Positions 1 through 11,934 of a stretch of DNA of 64,000 bases are shown here, one piece after another. The position numbers and the translations under genes were made by a program. How positions within the stretch are numbered: the stretch's first letter is position 1; each line of letters starts with the position of its first letter. A model generated the notes under the pieces. That model was not told the origin of the DNA, made no database searches, and was given only the letters and a program-made list of their open reading frames with translations. The stretch is from Mesostigma viride (lineage: Eukaryota > Streptophyta > Mesostigmatophyceae > Mesostigmatales > Mesostigmataceae): the NCBI GenBank assembly GCA_009746045.1, contig RPFO01000022.1, positions 5,671,004 through 5,735,003 on the forward strand, in the 5' to 3' direction.

Positions 1-1378
<1,378 letters not shown>

Positions 1379-1993
1379 TCCCAGCAAAGCCATAGTACAC
1401 CTTCCGTTTCGACCGCCATGTCGGCCACTAGTCCGGATAGCTCAATGTGCACCTGACCTTGACACTAATCGCACAAACAGCCACAATTTTGCAAGCAAGA
1501 AGACATGGCTACCTCGGCATTTCATGAAATGTACTTCGTGAAATGCATTTCGTGAAATGTACTAAGGAACGTGATTGGCCGGCGTTCGCTCGCCAAATCT
1601 CGCAAAATGTACTAAGGCACGTGATTGGTCCCGCAAAATGTACTAAGGAACGTGATTGGCCGGCGAAGATTCTGTTTGCTGCAATTAAAATTCCCTACAG
1701 AATCTTCGCCGGCCAATCACGTTCCTTAGTACATTTTGCGGGACCAATCACGTGCCTTAGTACATTTTGCGAGATTTGGCGAGCGAACGCCGGCCAATCA
1801 CGTTCCTTAGTACATTTCACGAAATGCATTTCACGAAGTACATTTCATGAAATGCCGAGGTAGCCATGTCTTCTTGCTTGCAAAATTGTGGCTGTTTGTG
1901 CGATTAGTGTCAAGGTCAGGTGCACATTGAGCTATCCGGACTAGTGGCCGACATGGCGGTCGAAACGGAAGGTGTGCTATGGCTTTGCTGGGA
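1379..1993. repeat. Near-perfect inverted repeat, 297-bp arms, 21-bp loop
   Basis: The left arm (1379-1675) and right arm (1697-1993) read as reverse complements; I see one mismatch near the outer end. The loop is 1676-1696. Each arm holds three copies of a TGTACTAAGGNACGTGATTGG-like subrepeat. The outer part of the right arm runs into the ORF at 1920, so the left arm looks like an inverted copy of the start of that ORF. No target duplication is evident at the outer ends. A transcript would fold into a roughly 300-bp hairpin. Confidence 0.9.
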
Positions 1994-2576
1994 CATAATC
2001 GTGGCTATCTGCTTCCTGGCTTTCGCTATCATGGTGATGGGACACCATGGGAAGCGCAAGTTCGCAGCCATAGTGCTAAGCGGCAGCACCCATGCCGGCA
2101 GCCTAGTGACCGACGAGACGTTCGACTGTAAGTGCGGCCACGAGTGCATGAAGCCCATTAGAATATCACATCTCCAGGCATTGCGAAGCGCCTGGTTTTC
2201 GCCCGGGCGGAAGCAAGAGGACAGGAAGGCGGCGATAAAGCAGCAGCTGCACCAGGGGGGGTACGACGCCATAACCACGATGTCGTCATCTACTCGTCAC
2301 AAGTTCGTTCATGGCGCTGGTTTTCGGTTCGTTCTCGACGGGGGAGTCAAGGATATGAACATAGGGTTTGTGACCCCTTTTCACTTTCGCGTTTCACTTT
2401 CGAGGCGGCCTTCAGGCACTGCCTGAAAATTAGCAACCACGTTTGGAACTCTTCGGACCACCTGTGAAACTAATCACATTTGATGATGTGCTGGCGGGCC
2501 TGGGCATCGCATTTGAGCATTACTTCGAGCAGGGCTCAACAAGCTCGATTCGCCAACTCAACCCGAAGAAGCCCTA
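1920..2576 (+). pseudogene. Unrecognised ORF remnant with CxC-x3-C cluster
   Basis: An open frame runs 1920-2426 (168 codons). A second open stretch in another frame (about 2459-2576) ends in a stop just before a GTAAG splice-like site near 2583. The first part has a hydrophobic stretch after about residue 20, then a DCKCGHEC cysteine cluster followed by a basic helix-like segment. Comparable Cys-rich heads followed by R/K-rich helices occur in transposase-like proteins of algae and invertebrates, but I cannot assign a family. The start overlaps the hairpin at 1379-1993. A frame break or an intron is needed to join the two parts. Confidence 0.3.
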
Positions 2577-2951
2577 AGCTGCGGTAAGACATATATTTGT
2601 GTGGATGGCTCTTGATATCATGCTGAATTTCTAGTCTTCTCTAGGTGGACAGTTCATGTGCAGCCATACAGGTCATCCATGTGTGTTTTAACCATGTTGC
2701 ATGTGCCACAGATATTATGAGCAGTATTTACTAAGTGTGCTGGAGTCGTTGTTGCATGCTTGTTGTATTTCACAGTTCACGCCTGCATGAACGCATCGTT
2801 GATACTAATGATTATTCATATTGCATGACTGTTCTATTGGGGACGCCGCGCTTGATGTCACAACGTGGCCGAAAGGGTGCATCCACCGCTGACGGCCGGT
2901 GGGTGAAATCGATGGACGCATTTCCGAAGAAGCCAGCCGCGGGCCACACCC
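2427..2951. other. Spacer between ORF remnants
   Basis: Apart from the short open stretch at 2459-2576 there is no supportable gene. A GTAAG-type donor follows that stretch and the rest may be intronic. Confidence 0.4.
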
Positions 2952-3184
2952 ATGGCGCGGGCGGGGGCGCGGGCGGGGGCGGGGGCGGGGGAGAAGGCGC
3001 GGGTGCGGGCGCGGGCGCCACCCAAGACGCGGGCGCGGGCGCGGGCCCGGGCGGGGGCGGGGGCGGGGGCGCAGGCGCCGGCGCGGGTGCGGGCGCGGGC
3101 GCCACCCAAGGCGCGCGCGCGGGCGCGGGCGGGGGTGGGGGCGCAGGCGCCGGCGCGGGTGCGCGGGCGCGGGCGCGGGCGCCA
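2946..3184. repeat. GC-only (GGGCGC/GGGGGC)n array
   Basis: About 240 bases of almost pure G and C, built from GGGCGC, GGGGGC and GGTGC units with a recurring GCGCCACCCAAGRCGCG segment. It is open in several frames, encoding Ala-Arg, Gly-Ala or Pro-Arg repeats, so ORF calls through it are unreliable. Confidence 0.9.
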
Positions 3185-4622
3185 CGCCGACTTGGATGAT
3201 GAGCCAGCAACCGAAGCCGAGAGGGAGAGGCACCGCTCTTCGAAGGTGTTCGATCTCGAAGTGTTTTGGGGCCCGGATATGACCGTGTATGTCCGCTGGC
3301 GCCTAGCCGCATCGGAGACGTTGGTAAATGCACCGGTGAACAAGTGGCAGCCCACAGGGCCTAATGGCGAGGCTTGTGACGGGGTCACGCCCATTGGGTA
3401 CACCCCGCAGGGAGATCCTGTCTATGGGTGCCTCCTCATAGAGCGTGGCAAGGCCCCCAAAGGAAGTCCTGGTCTAGTGCCGCTTTTTGAATGGGACGAG
3501 GGCGGTGCCAGGAGATGTACCTGCGCTAGCCTTCACAGCCTTTTTCCTGACATCGTCGCCGCTGAGAAGCAGCAGTTGCTGGACGGATGGATTGAGCAGG
3601 TGCCAAAGTCCGTGGAGGATGTGCGTGCCAACAACGAGAATCTGTTCGACATCATGGAGCAAAAGCTCAAAGAGAAGCGTGAACTGCAAGCGAACAAGGC
3701 GGTACCCTTACCGCTGCGATCTGCAGGCGACCAGTCGGTTGCGCGGGCAACACGAGCACTGAGGCTGCCCATAAAACAAGTAATCTCACACGTCGCTTGC
3801 CCTGCCCGCGAGATTCAAGCGCAGATCAACCGCGCATGTGCGCCCGCTGCGCGAGGGAGCACATCAACGGCAACGCCCGCTTTGCGCACACTGATTTCCG
3901 GCAGGCACACCTTCAAGGTGAATGGAAGCCTCATACGACGCGGCGACCTACTCGTTGTTAAGCGGCCAGCCGTCACCTGCGGGCAGGGAATGCCGTGGGC
4001 ACCACACATGCTGGTGAAGGTCCTTGATCTGGAAGGCGATCGCACGGAGCGTGACAGCATTGTCGCCTCTCCTTACTACGCACCGTCGTGGACGGGCCAG
4101 TTTTCTAGAGTGACATTAGGTGGCGGCAGCGCAGGGATGACGGTCCCCATTTCTGATGTACACCTGCAGCACTGGACAGTGGGCGGTACGGCAGAGGTGC
4201 ACCAGCCTGAGCTGATCAGTACCGGCAAACTGTCAGCTGCCACGGTGGCGGCGTTGAAAGAGCACCCGCAGATTGACTTTGAGCATTACAAGACTGCCAC
4301 CGCCGCCAGGGCAGCAGCAAAGGATGACTGCAATGCCTACTTTGCCGAGCATGGAGCACGTGCGCTTATCGGGATGCGCCTGTGTGCCCTGTTTCCGGGG
4401 ATAGCGAGGAAGAGGGAGCGCTTCCATGGCTGGGTCACTAAGGTTCAGGAAAGGGGAGGTCACCTGCTCATCAAGGCGATGTGGGCTGATGGGCAGTATG
4501 AGGACTATCATGCCCTGGCGGAGGTGACGCAGTTCGTGTGCGGCTGCCCACACCCAGTCGAGGCATTTGGCCGCGCTCGCTTCTTTCCACAGGAGCTAGG
4601 CTGGCACCGTGAACGCAGGTGA
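2952..4622 (+). CDS. Unrecognised 556-aa ORF with C-terminal Tudor-like segment
   Basis: The first 77 or so residues are translation of the GC array, so the true start is uncertain and may lie near 3190 or in an upstream exon. From about 3190 to the stop the sequence is non-repetitive and reads like a real protein, with a mid-region rich in K/E/Q (about residues 230-260). Residues 472-529 resemble a royal-family (Tudor/Agenet-like) module: FHGWVTKV, then LLIKAMWADGQYEDYHALAEV, the usual 'FxGxV...Y/W.DGxxED' pattern. I do not recognise the family. A related FHGQV...YSDGDEE segment lies in the decayed gene at 31.6 kb, so this may be a recurrent transposon-borne protein. Just past 4609 an overlapping frame encodes an acidic tail, which could be a separate exon. 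Confidence 0.4.
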   Translation: MARAGARAGAGAGEKARVRARAPPKTRARARARAGAGAGAQAPARVRARAPPKARARARAGVGAQAPARVRGRGRGRHADLDDEPATEAERERHRSSKVFDLEVFWGPDMTVYVRWRLAASETLVNAPVNKWQPTGPNGEACDGVTPIGYTPQGDPVYGCLLIERGKAPKGSPGLVPLFEWDEGGARRCTCASLHSLFPDIVAAEKQQLLDGWIEQVPKSVEDVRANNENLFDIMEQKLKEKRELQANKAVPLPLRSAGDQSVARATRALRLPIKQVISHVACPAREIQAQINRACAPAARGSTSTATPALRTLISGRHTFKVNGSLIRRGDLLVVKRPAVTCGQGMPWAPHMLVKVLDLEGDRTERDSIVASPYYAPSWTGQFSRVTLGGGSAGMTVPISDVHLQHWTVGGTAEVHQPELISTGKLSAATVAALKEHPQIDFEHYKTATAARAAAKDDCNAYFAEHGARALIGMRLCALFPGIARKRERFHGWVTKVQERGGHLLIKAMWADGQYEDYHALAEVTQFVCGCPHPVEAFGRARFFPQELGWHRERR

Positions 4623-4670
4623 TGGCACCCACATAGACGATGCCGTCCCTGCTGTGCACAGTGACAGTGA

Positions 4671-4818
4671 AGGCGGGGAGGAGGAGGAAGAGGGAGAGAA
4701 AGAGGGGGAGAAAGAGGGGGAGGAGGAGGGGAGGAGGAGGGAGAGGGGGAGGGAGAGGGGGAGGGAGAATGGGAGGGGGGGGGAGGAGGAAGAGGGAGAG
4801 GGAGAGGGAGAGGAGGAT
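4671..4818 (+). repeat. Polypurine (GAGGGA/GGAGGA)n tract
   Basis: Nearly uninterrupted purines on the plus strand. The frame starting at 4609 reads it as an E/G/R-rich acidic tail ending EDAEWEPGI, a possible downstream exon of the 2952-4622 ORF. The long homopurine tract is also able to form triplex DNA. Confidence 0.85.
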
Positions 4819-4849
4819 GCGGAATGGGAGCCGGGGATATGACTGGTAG

Positions 4850-5229
4850 ATGAGACGGTGCCATCTACCGGCGCATGGAATGAAGTGGTAGACAAGTTTA
4901 CTCATGGTTGTCGGCAAGTAGAGCATGCACGCCTGGCCTAGCTGAATTTAAATCAATGAGTTGAGTTTGGAGAGGCTGCATTTTGCTTGGATGAAGAATG
5001 TGTTAGCATGGCCAAACTTTTATGGCTTGTAGCCAAATCCTCTTGGGGTATGTGCACAGTGTACTAGCGGTGTTGTGCAATTGCGAGGATTCCTGTCTTG
5101 TAGCGATGTGGCCTCTCACCCTGCAGCCTGGTAGATGTGTTGGCATGCAGCCAACCATCATTGGTCATCCGATCTGGTGTGATTTGCATTTGCACACCTT
5201 GTATTAAGGCCATGATATGATGATGTCTT
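4850..5229. other. Gene-free stretch
   Basis: No supportable gene, RNA or repeat unit seen. Confidence 0.5.
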
Positions 5230-5870
5230 GTTATTTTTAATGTGTATATGCGAAAAGAGGCATAGTATGCTTGTATATAGTGCTAGCAAATGTCATTACC
5301 TTTACCTATGCCTGACCTTACAAGTTGAGGATGGTCTAATGTAGTGGCAAACAGGTTATTTACAACAATTCACAGTTTTCTGACATAGTTTGAGGCAACT
5401 ATACTTACCAAAATGCTTGAAAAAGGCAAAAATTGCACCATTTATGCTAGCAAACGTCACTATTTTGAGATCAAACTGGGCCCAAACTTGGCCCATGGTC
5501 TAATCTAGTGGTGTTTAGGTTGCTTCCAACATTTCATAGCTTTCTGACATAGTTTGATATTGTTTAGTAGCTTACACTGAGCAAAATGCTTGAAAATGGC
5601 AAAAATGCAGTATTTATGCTAGCAAACGTCACTATTTTGAGTTCAGATTGACCCCAAACTTTGTGCATGGTCTATTCTAGTGGTAATTAGGTTGCTTGCA
5701 AATATCCATGATGGTTTGACGTGATTTAGTACTGTTTCCTATTTATTACTATTTAATTTAACAAAAAATGACAAAAATGTACCTTCATTGCTAGCAAATG
5801 TCACCAAGATGACGTCCGATCGATACCAAACTTTGTACGAGGTCTATTTTGGTTGCAAACATCATGCATG
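5230..5870. repeat. Four-copy tandem repeat, unit about 165-172 bp
   Basis: The marker GCTAGCAAAYGTCA occurs at 5282, 5446, 5618 and 5790 (spacings 164, 172, 172). Between markers the order recurs: a 'CATGGTCTAWTSTAGTGG' block, 'AGGTTGCTTSCAA', 'TTTCTGACATAGTTTGA' and 'TGCTTGAAAAWGGCAAAAAT'. Copies are diverged, with the outer two the most degenerate. The unit length is typical of satellite monomers, but the array is short. Confidence 0.8.
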
Positions 5871-5960
5871 ACAATTTTCAGCATAAAAAGACAAACTTCG
5901 GTACGAAGTACATTTTGCGTGCTGGAGTACATTCTTAATGGCTGGTAGGGCAGTTCTTAG

Positions 5961-6347
5961 CACAGGAAGGCCGGCAAGCTCACATGGGGCACGACGGGCC
6001 CCCGGCCCACCCACAACGACGTGCACACCCTGTGCCTCGCCATCCTGTGCAGCCACTTCCAGCTTACTGAAGCCGCCATCATCGCTCAGCTCCGCACCCC
6101 AGCCCGGCCTGCGCAGGCTTTGGATGGCAACGTCAAAAAAATTGTGAGCATTTCCATCTCATATCCATTTTGCTCTTGAGGACTGGCTGATTGAGCAGCA
6201 CTAAAGGGGCTTCAGGATGTCAGAACCATCGCCCCCGGCCCCCAGAGCCTCGAGCGACAGGCTCCCGAATATTTTTCGCAACGCAGCGTACAGGTCGGGT
6301 TTGCTGCGTTGTTGGGGTGGCGGGATGATGATAGCGGGGAGCCCTAG
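5961..6347 (+). pseudogene. Possible two-exon gene remnant, unknown product
   Basis: An open stretch 5961-6143 contains a protein-like segment (HNDVHTLCLAILCSHF, then LTEAAIIAQL) and is followed at once by GTGAGC, a good splice donor. After an AG near 6198 a second open stretch (to 6347) reads ALKGLQDVRTIAPG and EYFSQRSVQ. The splice phases do not join cleanly with the sites I can see, so this is either a remnant or my exon borders are wrong. It is not recognised. Confidence 0.25.
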
Positions 6348-6746
6348 CTGGGAATTGCCCGCCAAGGTTGTCGAGATCGATGCCTTCTGGATTCGCATGC
6401 CGGCCTGGCCCGACGTATCCCGGGGCGAAATTAATGTAGGGCTTAGCCCAGCAGCCTAGCGCCGGCCTGAACTTTTTGTTTACGTGCAAGAACTGACTGA
6501 GCGATGGCAGCCTAGCAAATCACGGGCAAAAAGAGCGCAGCCGAGCAGCGCCGGGACCATATGGATACAGGAAGATACAGTTTGCAACACATGGAGAGGC
6601 CATGGGCAGCCGGGGGCCGCGCAGCAGGCCGGCATCGCGTCCGCGCGGCCCGGTGGGCCCCGGCCGGGGTTTAACAGCGCAAGGGTGGTCGTCCAAAAAC
6701 TTGCAAGTGGGATCGACGTACAGTTTGGGGCCGCGCGACAGCCATA

Positions 6747-6866
6747 GTGAAGGGCAAGGGCAAGCGACGGCCGGGGCGCACGGGCAGCGCCAGGCGATCG
6801 ATGGCGTACGTCCAGCTTGCAAGCGCAGGAGGGGACGCCACCGCGAGCAAGAGATCCTCATCAAGC
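6747..6866 (+). pseudogene. Exon fragment interrupted by element B
   Basis: The frame that ends at 6866 (...MAYVQLASAGGDATASKRSSSS) continues in phase 0 across the element B insertion into 21390-21430 (IYRPSPKKVLIEGR), where a GTAAGC donor follows. Removing B and one copy of its CAAGC duplication restores a continuous reading. It could be a host exon or part of an older element. No family recognised. Confidence 0.3.
6862..6866. repeat. Target site duplication of element B (left)
   Basis: CAAGC here and again at 21385-21389, directly outside the two 616-bp LTRs. Confidence 0.9.
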
Positions 6867-7482
6867 AGTTGTATGAGAGTGAATGCCAAGAATTCCGCCA
6901 TGGTTCTTGCAGGAAGTTGCCTTTATTAATAACAAGGAACACAGACGTAAGTCACGTCACTTCCAAGACTGCACGCAGCACAGACGACAGGGTCGCAGTG
7001 CCAAGAGAACGTGCACGCAAGAACTGGCGTCCTAGAGCTACCAAGTCACACATATAGGTTGCTAGGGACGCGTCCAAGTATTCAGCTGCTCTGTCACAGC
7101 TGAACTGTCAATCAATTGATTGCCCAGACTCTGGCACGCCTTTGGCGCGCAGATCTATCAATTGTCCATACGGCTAGTCCTGTGGACCTATCCGTACACT
7201 ACTCAGCATCAATTGTCCCATAGGTCCTGGCGCGCTACAGCACGCCTACCTATCAATTGACCATCAAGTCCTGTACAAGTCCTGTCAACGTCCTGCGGAC
7301 TATCAAAGTGACACTTGTACATCCTATGTCCGTACGCGCCCACAGTGGCGCGCCGGGTACTGTCGGCACAGCCTAGGAAACGTCATAACTTTTACGTTCC
7401 TTAACCAAATGAGGCGTTCAAGGCGCCGTTGGAAAGAGCGTAACAATCTCTATCCATCTAACGTAAATCCTTTACGTTAACT
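6867..7482 (-). repeat. Element B 3' LTR
   Basis: 616 bp, matching 20769-21384 almost base for base. On the plus strand it starts AGTTGTATGAG and ends CGTTAACT. Confidence 0.95.
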
Positions 7483-8433
7483 CCAATCCCTTCTTTTCTT
7501 TAGGGATCACATCCCCTGCCAGGGACCCTTGAAGTAGCTTGAAAATGTCCTTCACTCCAGCTTGAAGCTTGAACAGATGTCTTTAATGGCCATTGCCATT
7601 CCCCCAGCCTTTTCTTTTAAGGAACTGGAAAAGAAACAGATCTGCCACAGGGAAAACCATTCCATGAGAAATGGATAAAAACCTATGGAAGTGGCATTAC
7701 AGAGTACCACCAGATATTAGAAGCACACAAAATTAAATACATACAGGTTAATTCTATGAGGTCTTCTCCAGAAATTAATCCCATCACCTCGGTAGAGCCT
7801 CCAGTACAATGACCTTCTGGCGGTGAGTTACATTAATTCCAGATACTAATCCCATAAAACCCAGTACATATTCAATATAAGTACAATAAATCCATGACAA
7901 TTAAAATACCACTTGACAAAGTAAGGCGTATTACAATAGTTTGCCTGTCATTCTCTCAACAGGGGTCTATTGGCGCCCGTCTTACGGCGCCCGTCTACTT
8001 GCCAGATGGTAAACTGCCATAGCAAACAAATGACAAAATGAAACACATAGGCAACAATTAAATCCTGCCCTGGGGAACTAGGGAAGTCTGAACAGGCAAA
8101 CACCTGAACAGGCCAGCTTGTAGAAACATAATACCAGGGAATCGAACCCCGCCCTATAAACCCCAGAATAAAGGTTCCCAGACCATTGTGAGAGGTATGT
8201 ACAAATATACATTTCTTTTAAAATAGAATACATGGTCTGTAATGGACCTGTCAACCTTGTGTAGTCAACAGCATGAACCCCAGCCAAAGCCTGGCTGTAT
8301 CCTGATTAAAATCAGAGTGAGTGTACCATGGTCCATGAGCCTTAGTACAGACTAAAATACAAGTATTATGCCAGTCACAATGCTGACACTACCACACAAT
8401 CTGCTCTCCAATGCCCTATAACCATGCACCAGC
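7483..8433 (-). other. Element B 3' untranslated region with polypurine tract and T-arm motif
   Basis: No ORF of note. Next to the LTR, 7483-7502 is a polypurine tract on the minus strand (AAAGAAAAGAAGGGATTGG), the expected plus-strand primer. At 8134-8153 (minus strand) lies GGCGGGGTTCGATTCCCTGG, identical in elements C1 and C2. Confidence 0.75.
8134..8153 (-). promoter_or_regulatory. tRNA T-arm / pol III B-box-like motif (element B)
   Basis: The minus strand reads GGCGGGGTTCGATTCCCTGG. It can form a T-stem (CGGGG/CCCTG with one G-T pair) around the loop TTCGATT and fits the B-box consensus GGTTCGANTCC. The same 20 bases occur at 22950-22969 (C1) and 59844-59863 (C2) in the corresponding 3' region. 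Its role is unknown: an internal pol III promoter, a tRNA mimic or a relic of tRNA capture are options. Confidence 0.55.
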
Positions 8434-10567
8434 TTAGACAGCTTGCTGAGATGGGTCCATCAGAGACTGAAGAACCTTGTATTGCACTGCTGCCTTCTGC
8501 ACTAGCTTGGTCAAAGCATCAGCAGGATTGTCAACCCCAGGGATATGCTCAATATTGGCCAGGGAGGACAACTCCTTAAGAAGGAGATAATCCAAGTCCC
8601 TACTTCTGGCCATCTGCCTGTGCACAAACTGCACCATCCCCATGGAGTCTGTTTTTAGAAGAGTGGTAACCTGAAGTGGCCAAGGAGTGTTAGAAGTCAT
8701 CTGATGAAGCAACTCCTTTAGATAAAGGCTTGTGTGAATGCCTTCACAAATAGCCCTGCATTCTGCCACATCACTGCTGACAGCCACCCGTTTGTGCAGG
8801 CGACTAAACCAGCTCACCAAACTCCCCAGGCCTTCCTGTCTGAGCACAAAGAGCCCTGCAGCCCTGCCCCTGACCTTGGAGACCTGCCTGCTGTCCATTG
8901 AGCTATCCACATACAGCTCCATGCAAATGGGTTGTGATAAATCCACTGCAGACAACAGAATGCCAGATGAAGCTTTGACCTGATCAGCCACCTTGGCAGA
9001 CCCTAGCTCCACCAGCATGTCATCAGGCAACCTGGCTATGACCATAAGGTCTGGCCTGGAAATGCCTGCCACCCAAGCAACCATGCCCCTCACCATGGGA
9101 CACAGTGCCTGTGTGATGACTGGAGGAAGCTTGCTAATGAGGGTCTCTTGATAATCATTGCCCCCCACCAGCAGCATACGCCACTCCCCCTTCTTCTTCA
9201 CCAGTGTGGCCTCCATGCCCACAAACAGTAGAGGCTCATTCTCCACCTGCCATTGCTCCCTACCCAGAGGAAACTTGGACTTAATGATGGAGATCAGCTC
9301 CTTAAGCCACGACGTGGGAGCTATCAGATGTAGGTCATCCCCGTGCAGCGAAGCATACACTGGTAGGCCTTCCCATGGCCCCAGAAACAGACAGGGGTCT
9401 ACAGGAGAGACCTTCAAGTTGCAATGCTCCTTCAGGAAACGGTTTAAAGTCTCCCTCCAGATTATTGGACTTGACCTCAGGCCCTCCAGGCCCTTGAGGA
9501 TTTTAAGGAACTCCGTGTGGATGTCCCTTTTCCATACAGCAGGCACCCTAACATAGAAAGGCGTCTTGCCCTCCCACTTTTCCTGTGCCACATCTGCATC
9601 CCCCTCCAGAAATGCCCTCTTGAAGTCTACTACCACTGAGCCATAGTCCAAGCCCTTGTTGAGAAGGCCTAGAAATACACACAGCAGCAGCCTCCAAGTG
9701 TCATGCAACATGCCAGGGGTATACAACTCCTCAGCAGTGCACTCACCAGTACCCTTGAACTCATTCAGCACTGGCCTGACATGTGGTACCTTGACCCCGT
9801 CCACCTCCTTCATCTTGATGACAAACTTGAGCTTGAGTAGACGTCGTGCAGGAGGCAGGTCATTGACAGGTTCCACGCATTTCTTGGAGATCCAGTCCTC
9901 CCCAGATTTAATCAGACCCAGTGTGACCTGGGGACACATAATGGGAGAGGACATGAGCTTCACCAGGCCTTGGTAGTTGATAGGGCTGTGTCCAGCAAGT
10001 GAGTGAGGACCAATGCCCAAACTGCTTGGATGACTAGCAGCTGGCAATATGAGGTCATCAACCAAGGGCTCCTGCCCCTGGCACACTTGCACACGCTTAA
10101 CCGTCCTGGTTACTGCACGTGATAGGTGAGTGGTCCTGAAATTAATCAGTGGGACCTGACCAGCCCCTTCCTTAGTCAGGAGAGAGGACGTGATCACTAC
10201 CCCATCCTGGCATAGGAAATTCTGCCCCAGAAGAGCAGGTCCCTGATAGCCCTCCAAGACACAAAATGCAGTGTCCTGTCCAAGGATAGGAATAGATACC
10301 TCACCCAGTACCTTCACGTGTACCCCGCCACTGAATTCAGACACAAACTGATAGCTGGGTTCAGTCATGCTGTACCCTGCTGCAGCCCTGGTCCCAATGA
10401 TGGAAACCTGAGAATTAGTGTCTACCTCTAAGGCAGTGTCCAGCCCCAGATTGCCATGCCACCTGAGCTTGGCTACCTTGGGCTGCTTCTTGGCTCTTTG
10501 TAGAGCCCCAATCAATCCAGCCAGACTTGTCCCCCTGGGCTTGGTTAGTGCCTTGGGCTTGACAGTT
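8434..10567 (-). pseudogene. pol: Element B pol, C-terminal part: protease - RT - RNase H
   Basis: An open reading of about 711 codons. The open frame continues upstream into element A's LTR (to 10710), but those residues belong to A. Domains in order: a retropepsin-like protease with EVDTNSQVSIIG (active-site D-T-N in place of D-T/S-G), a flap region and ALLGQNFL; a copia-type RT with VVDFKRAFLEGD, KGLEGLRSSPIIW, VDPCLF and the catalytic motif LHGDDLHL (H-G-D-D in place of Y-x-D-D); copia RNase H with D in YVDSSMDSRQ, E in VAECRA, D in LKTDSMGM and the closing NPADALTK. The protease follows the integrase, which lies on the other side of element A. This half is intact, but the whole pol cannot be translated because of the A insertion and an integrase frameshift. 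Confidence 0.85.
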
Positions 10568-10572
10568 GACTC
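10568..10572. repeat. Target site duplication of element A (left)
   Basis: GACTC on the plus strand here and at 17244-17248. Removing A and one copy rejoins B pol in frame (…GES/TVKPK…). Confidence 0.92.
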
Positions 10573-10848
10573 AGTTGCAATAATGTGTTTTGGATACCAA
10601 CGCTCTTCGTCGAGAGGCAAGTGCTTTGGTGCTACGCAGAGGAACACGCAGGCGGCTACCTCGTCCGCCGTCACGTTGCATTTATTTCTCATTAACTTAT
10701 CATCGTGCATTGGACTTGCTTAACATAGTCCGAGATTCCTCGGCGCGACGCTAGATGCCGTTCACAAGATTCCGTCGCAGCAAAGATGCTGACGGCGCGG
10801 CGTCCACACTAGGATTTAGGGTACTGAGTAGAACTACACAGTACAACT
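10573..10848 (-). repeat. Element A 3' LTR
   Basis: 276 bp, same sequence as 16968-17243. On the minus strand it starts AGTTGTACTG and ends TTATTGCAACT, with an AATAAA polyadenylation-like signal inside. It is open in one frame (a peptide beginning MHDDKLMRN), which extends neighbouring ORFs artificially. Confidence 0.95.
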
Positions 10849-11266
10849 CCGACTTCTTTTTCTTTGTGAGTCGGTACGGACAGGGATGTACTCAAGATGA
10901 TCGGTACGGCCGCATCCCAGTCACCGACTTCACAATCCTAGTAGTGGCAAAGTCTTGTTGGGAAACAACACCAACAAGCATAGCGGTCGCATGAACATGG
11001 TATGCATGTGCAAGACACACATCATTATGGCAAGTCATTTATTCATCGTACCACACTGGGGAAACCCGGAAACATAGTATGCCGGCCACCGCCAAGCATC
11101 AACGGGTGAAAACCCAGACAAGAGCCCATTACATAGTATGCAACTCTCCCGCAGAGAGAAGCATCAAGGCCATGGTCAATGCCAATTTTAAATAGGAAAT
11201 TCAGAAAAGAGTGAGAACACACATCAGTCAGGGCAAGATGTAACCCTGAAATCAGACAGGGACAAT
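10849..11266 (-). other. Element A 3' untranslated region with polypurine tract
   Basis: No gene. The minus strand next to the LTR reads CACAAAGAAAAAGAAGTCGG (10849-10868), a good polypurine tract similar to those of B and C1. Confidence 0.75.
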
Positions 11267-11934
11267 TTAAAGTGTCGCCTGAACTAGACGAAGCTTGTCA
11301 TACTGAGGCCTAGCCTTGGCATACAGCTTGGTCAAAGCATCTGAAATGTTATCATTGTCGCGAACATGGTACAGCGAAACAGCGTCACTATATTCTTTGG
11401 CACGAAGGAAGTCGAGCTTGCGCGTGCGCGCATAAGGATCAGCCAAAAAGTCAATCAGCGACTGCGAATCCGTGAAGATGGTGGTATCAACCTGTGGAAT
11501 GACACGGCAAAACTTCAAACACCACCGAAGAACCGCACGGAAATACATCAACTCCTCAGCAGTCTCGCAGAAGGCACGAGCCTCTGCAGTGTCACTACCC
11601 ACATACACCCGCCGATGTAAGCGAGAAAACCACGCAAAGGGTGAAGGGGAAGATTCAGGGACATGGACAGTGGCAGAATTACTCAAAAGCACCACAGCGG
11701 CACAGCGCCCACGGAGCTTAGAGATATTAGCACTATCCAAACTGCTATCACAATACGCGGACAAGTGAATAGGCCGCTCATAGTCCACCCCATGTAAGAC
11801 CAACCCAGGGGAGGCAGAAATGTACTTACACATGACATTGCGGGAAAGAGAGCACATCAAGTCATCTGGCAACCGAGCAAGCACCGCCAAGTCAGGGGAG
11901 ACGGTAGAGACCAGCCAGTTCAGCTTCATTACAA
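11267..11934 (-). pseudogene. pol: Element A pol: RT thumb / RNase H part
   Basis: The C-terminal part of A pol, cut off from the rest by the insertion at 11935-12703. It starts in the RT connection (MKLNWLVSTVSPDLAVLARL) and runs through copia RNase H with all four acidic positions visible: D in YCDSSLDSANISK, E in TAEARAFCE, D in IFTDSQSLIDF and D in NISDALTKLY. The frame upstream of 11934 is insertion-derived. By itself it has no start, so it is a broken part of pol. Confidence 0.8.

Noticed and set aside
2805-3403. Long Pro/Arg/Ala-rich ORFs on both strands
   Set aside because: They are translations of the GC-only repeat in every frame, not genes.
5230-5870. Regularly spaced repeats as a CRISPR-like array
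   Set aside because: The whole 165-172-bp unit repeats, with no short repeat/unique spacer pattern, and the DNA is eukaryotic.
7483-7502. CTTTTCTTT tracts next to the LTRs as terminators
   Set aside because: On the coding (minus) strand they are polypurine tracts adjoining the 3' LTR, which explains them better.
10568-10710. The ORFs at 8434-10710 and 15714-17105 start with the same peptide (MHDDKLMRN...), suggesting a shared protein N-terminus
   Set aside because: The shared part is the open frame of element A's two identical LTRs read into whatever follows. The real starts or junctions lie outside the LTR.
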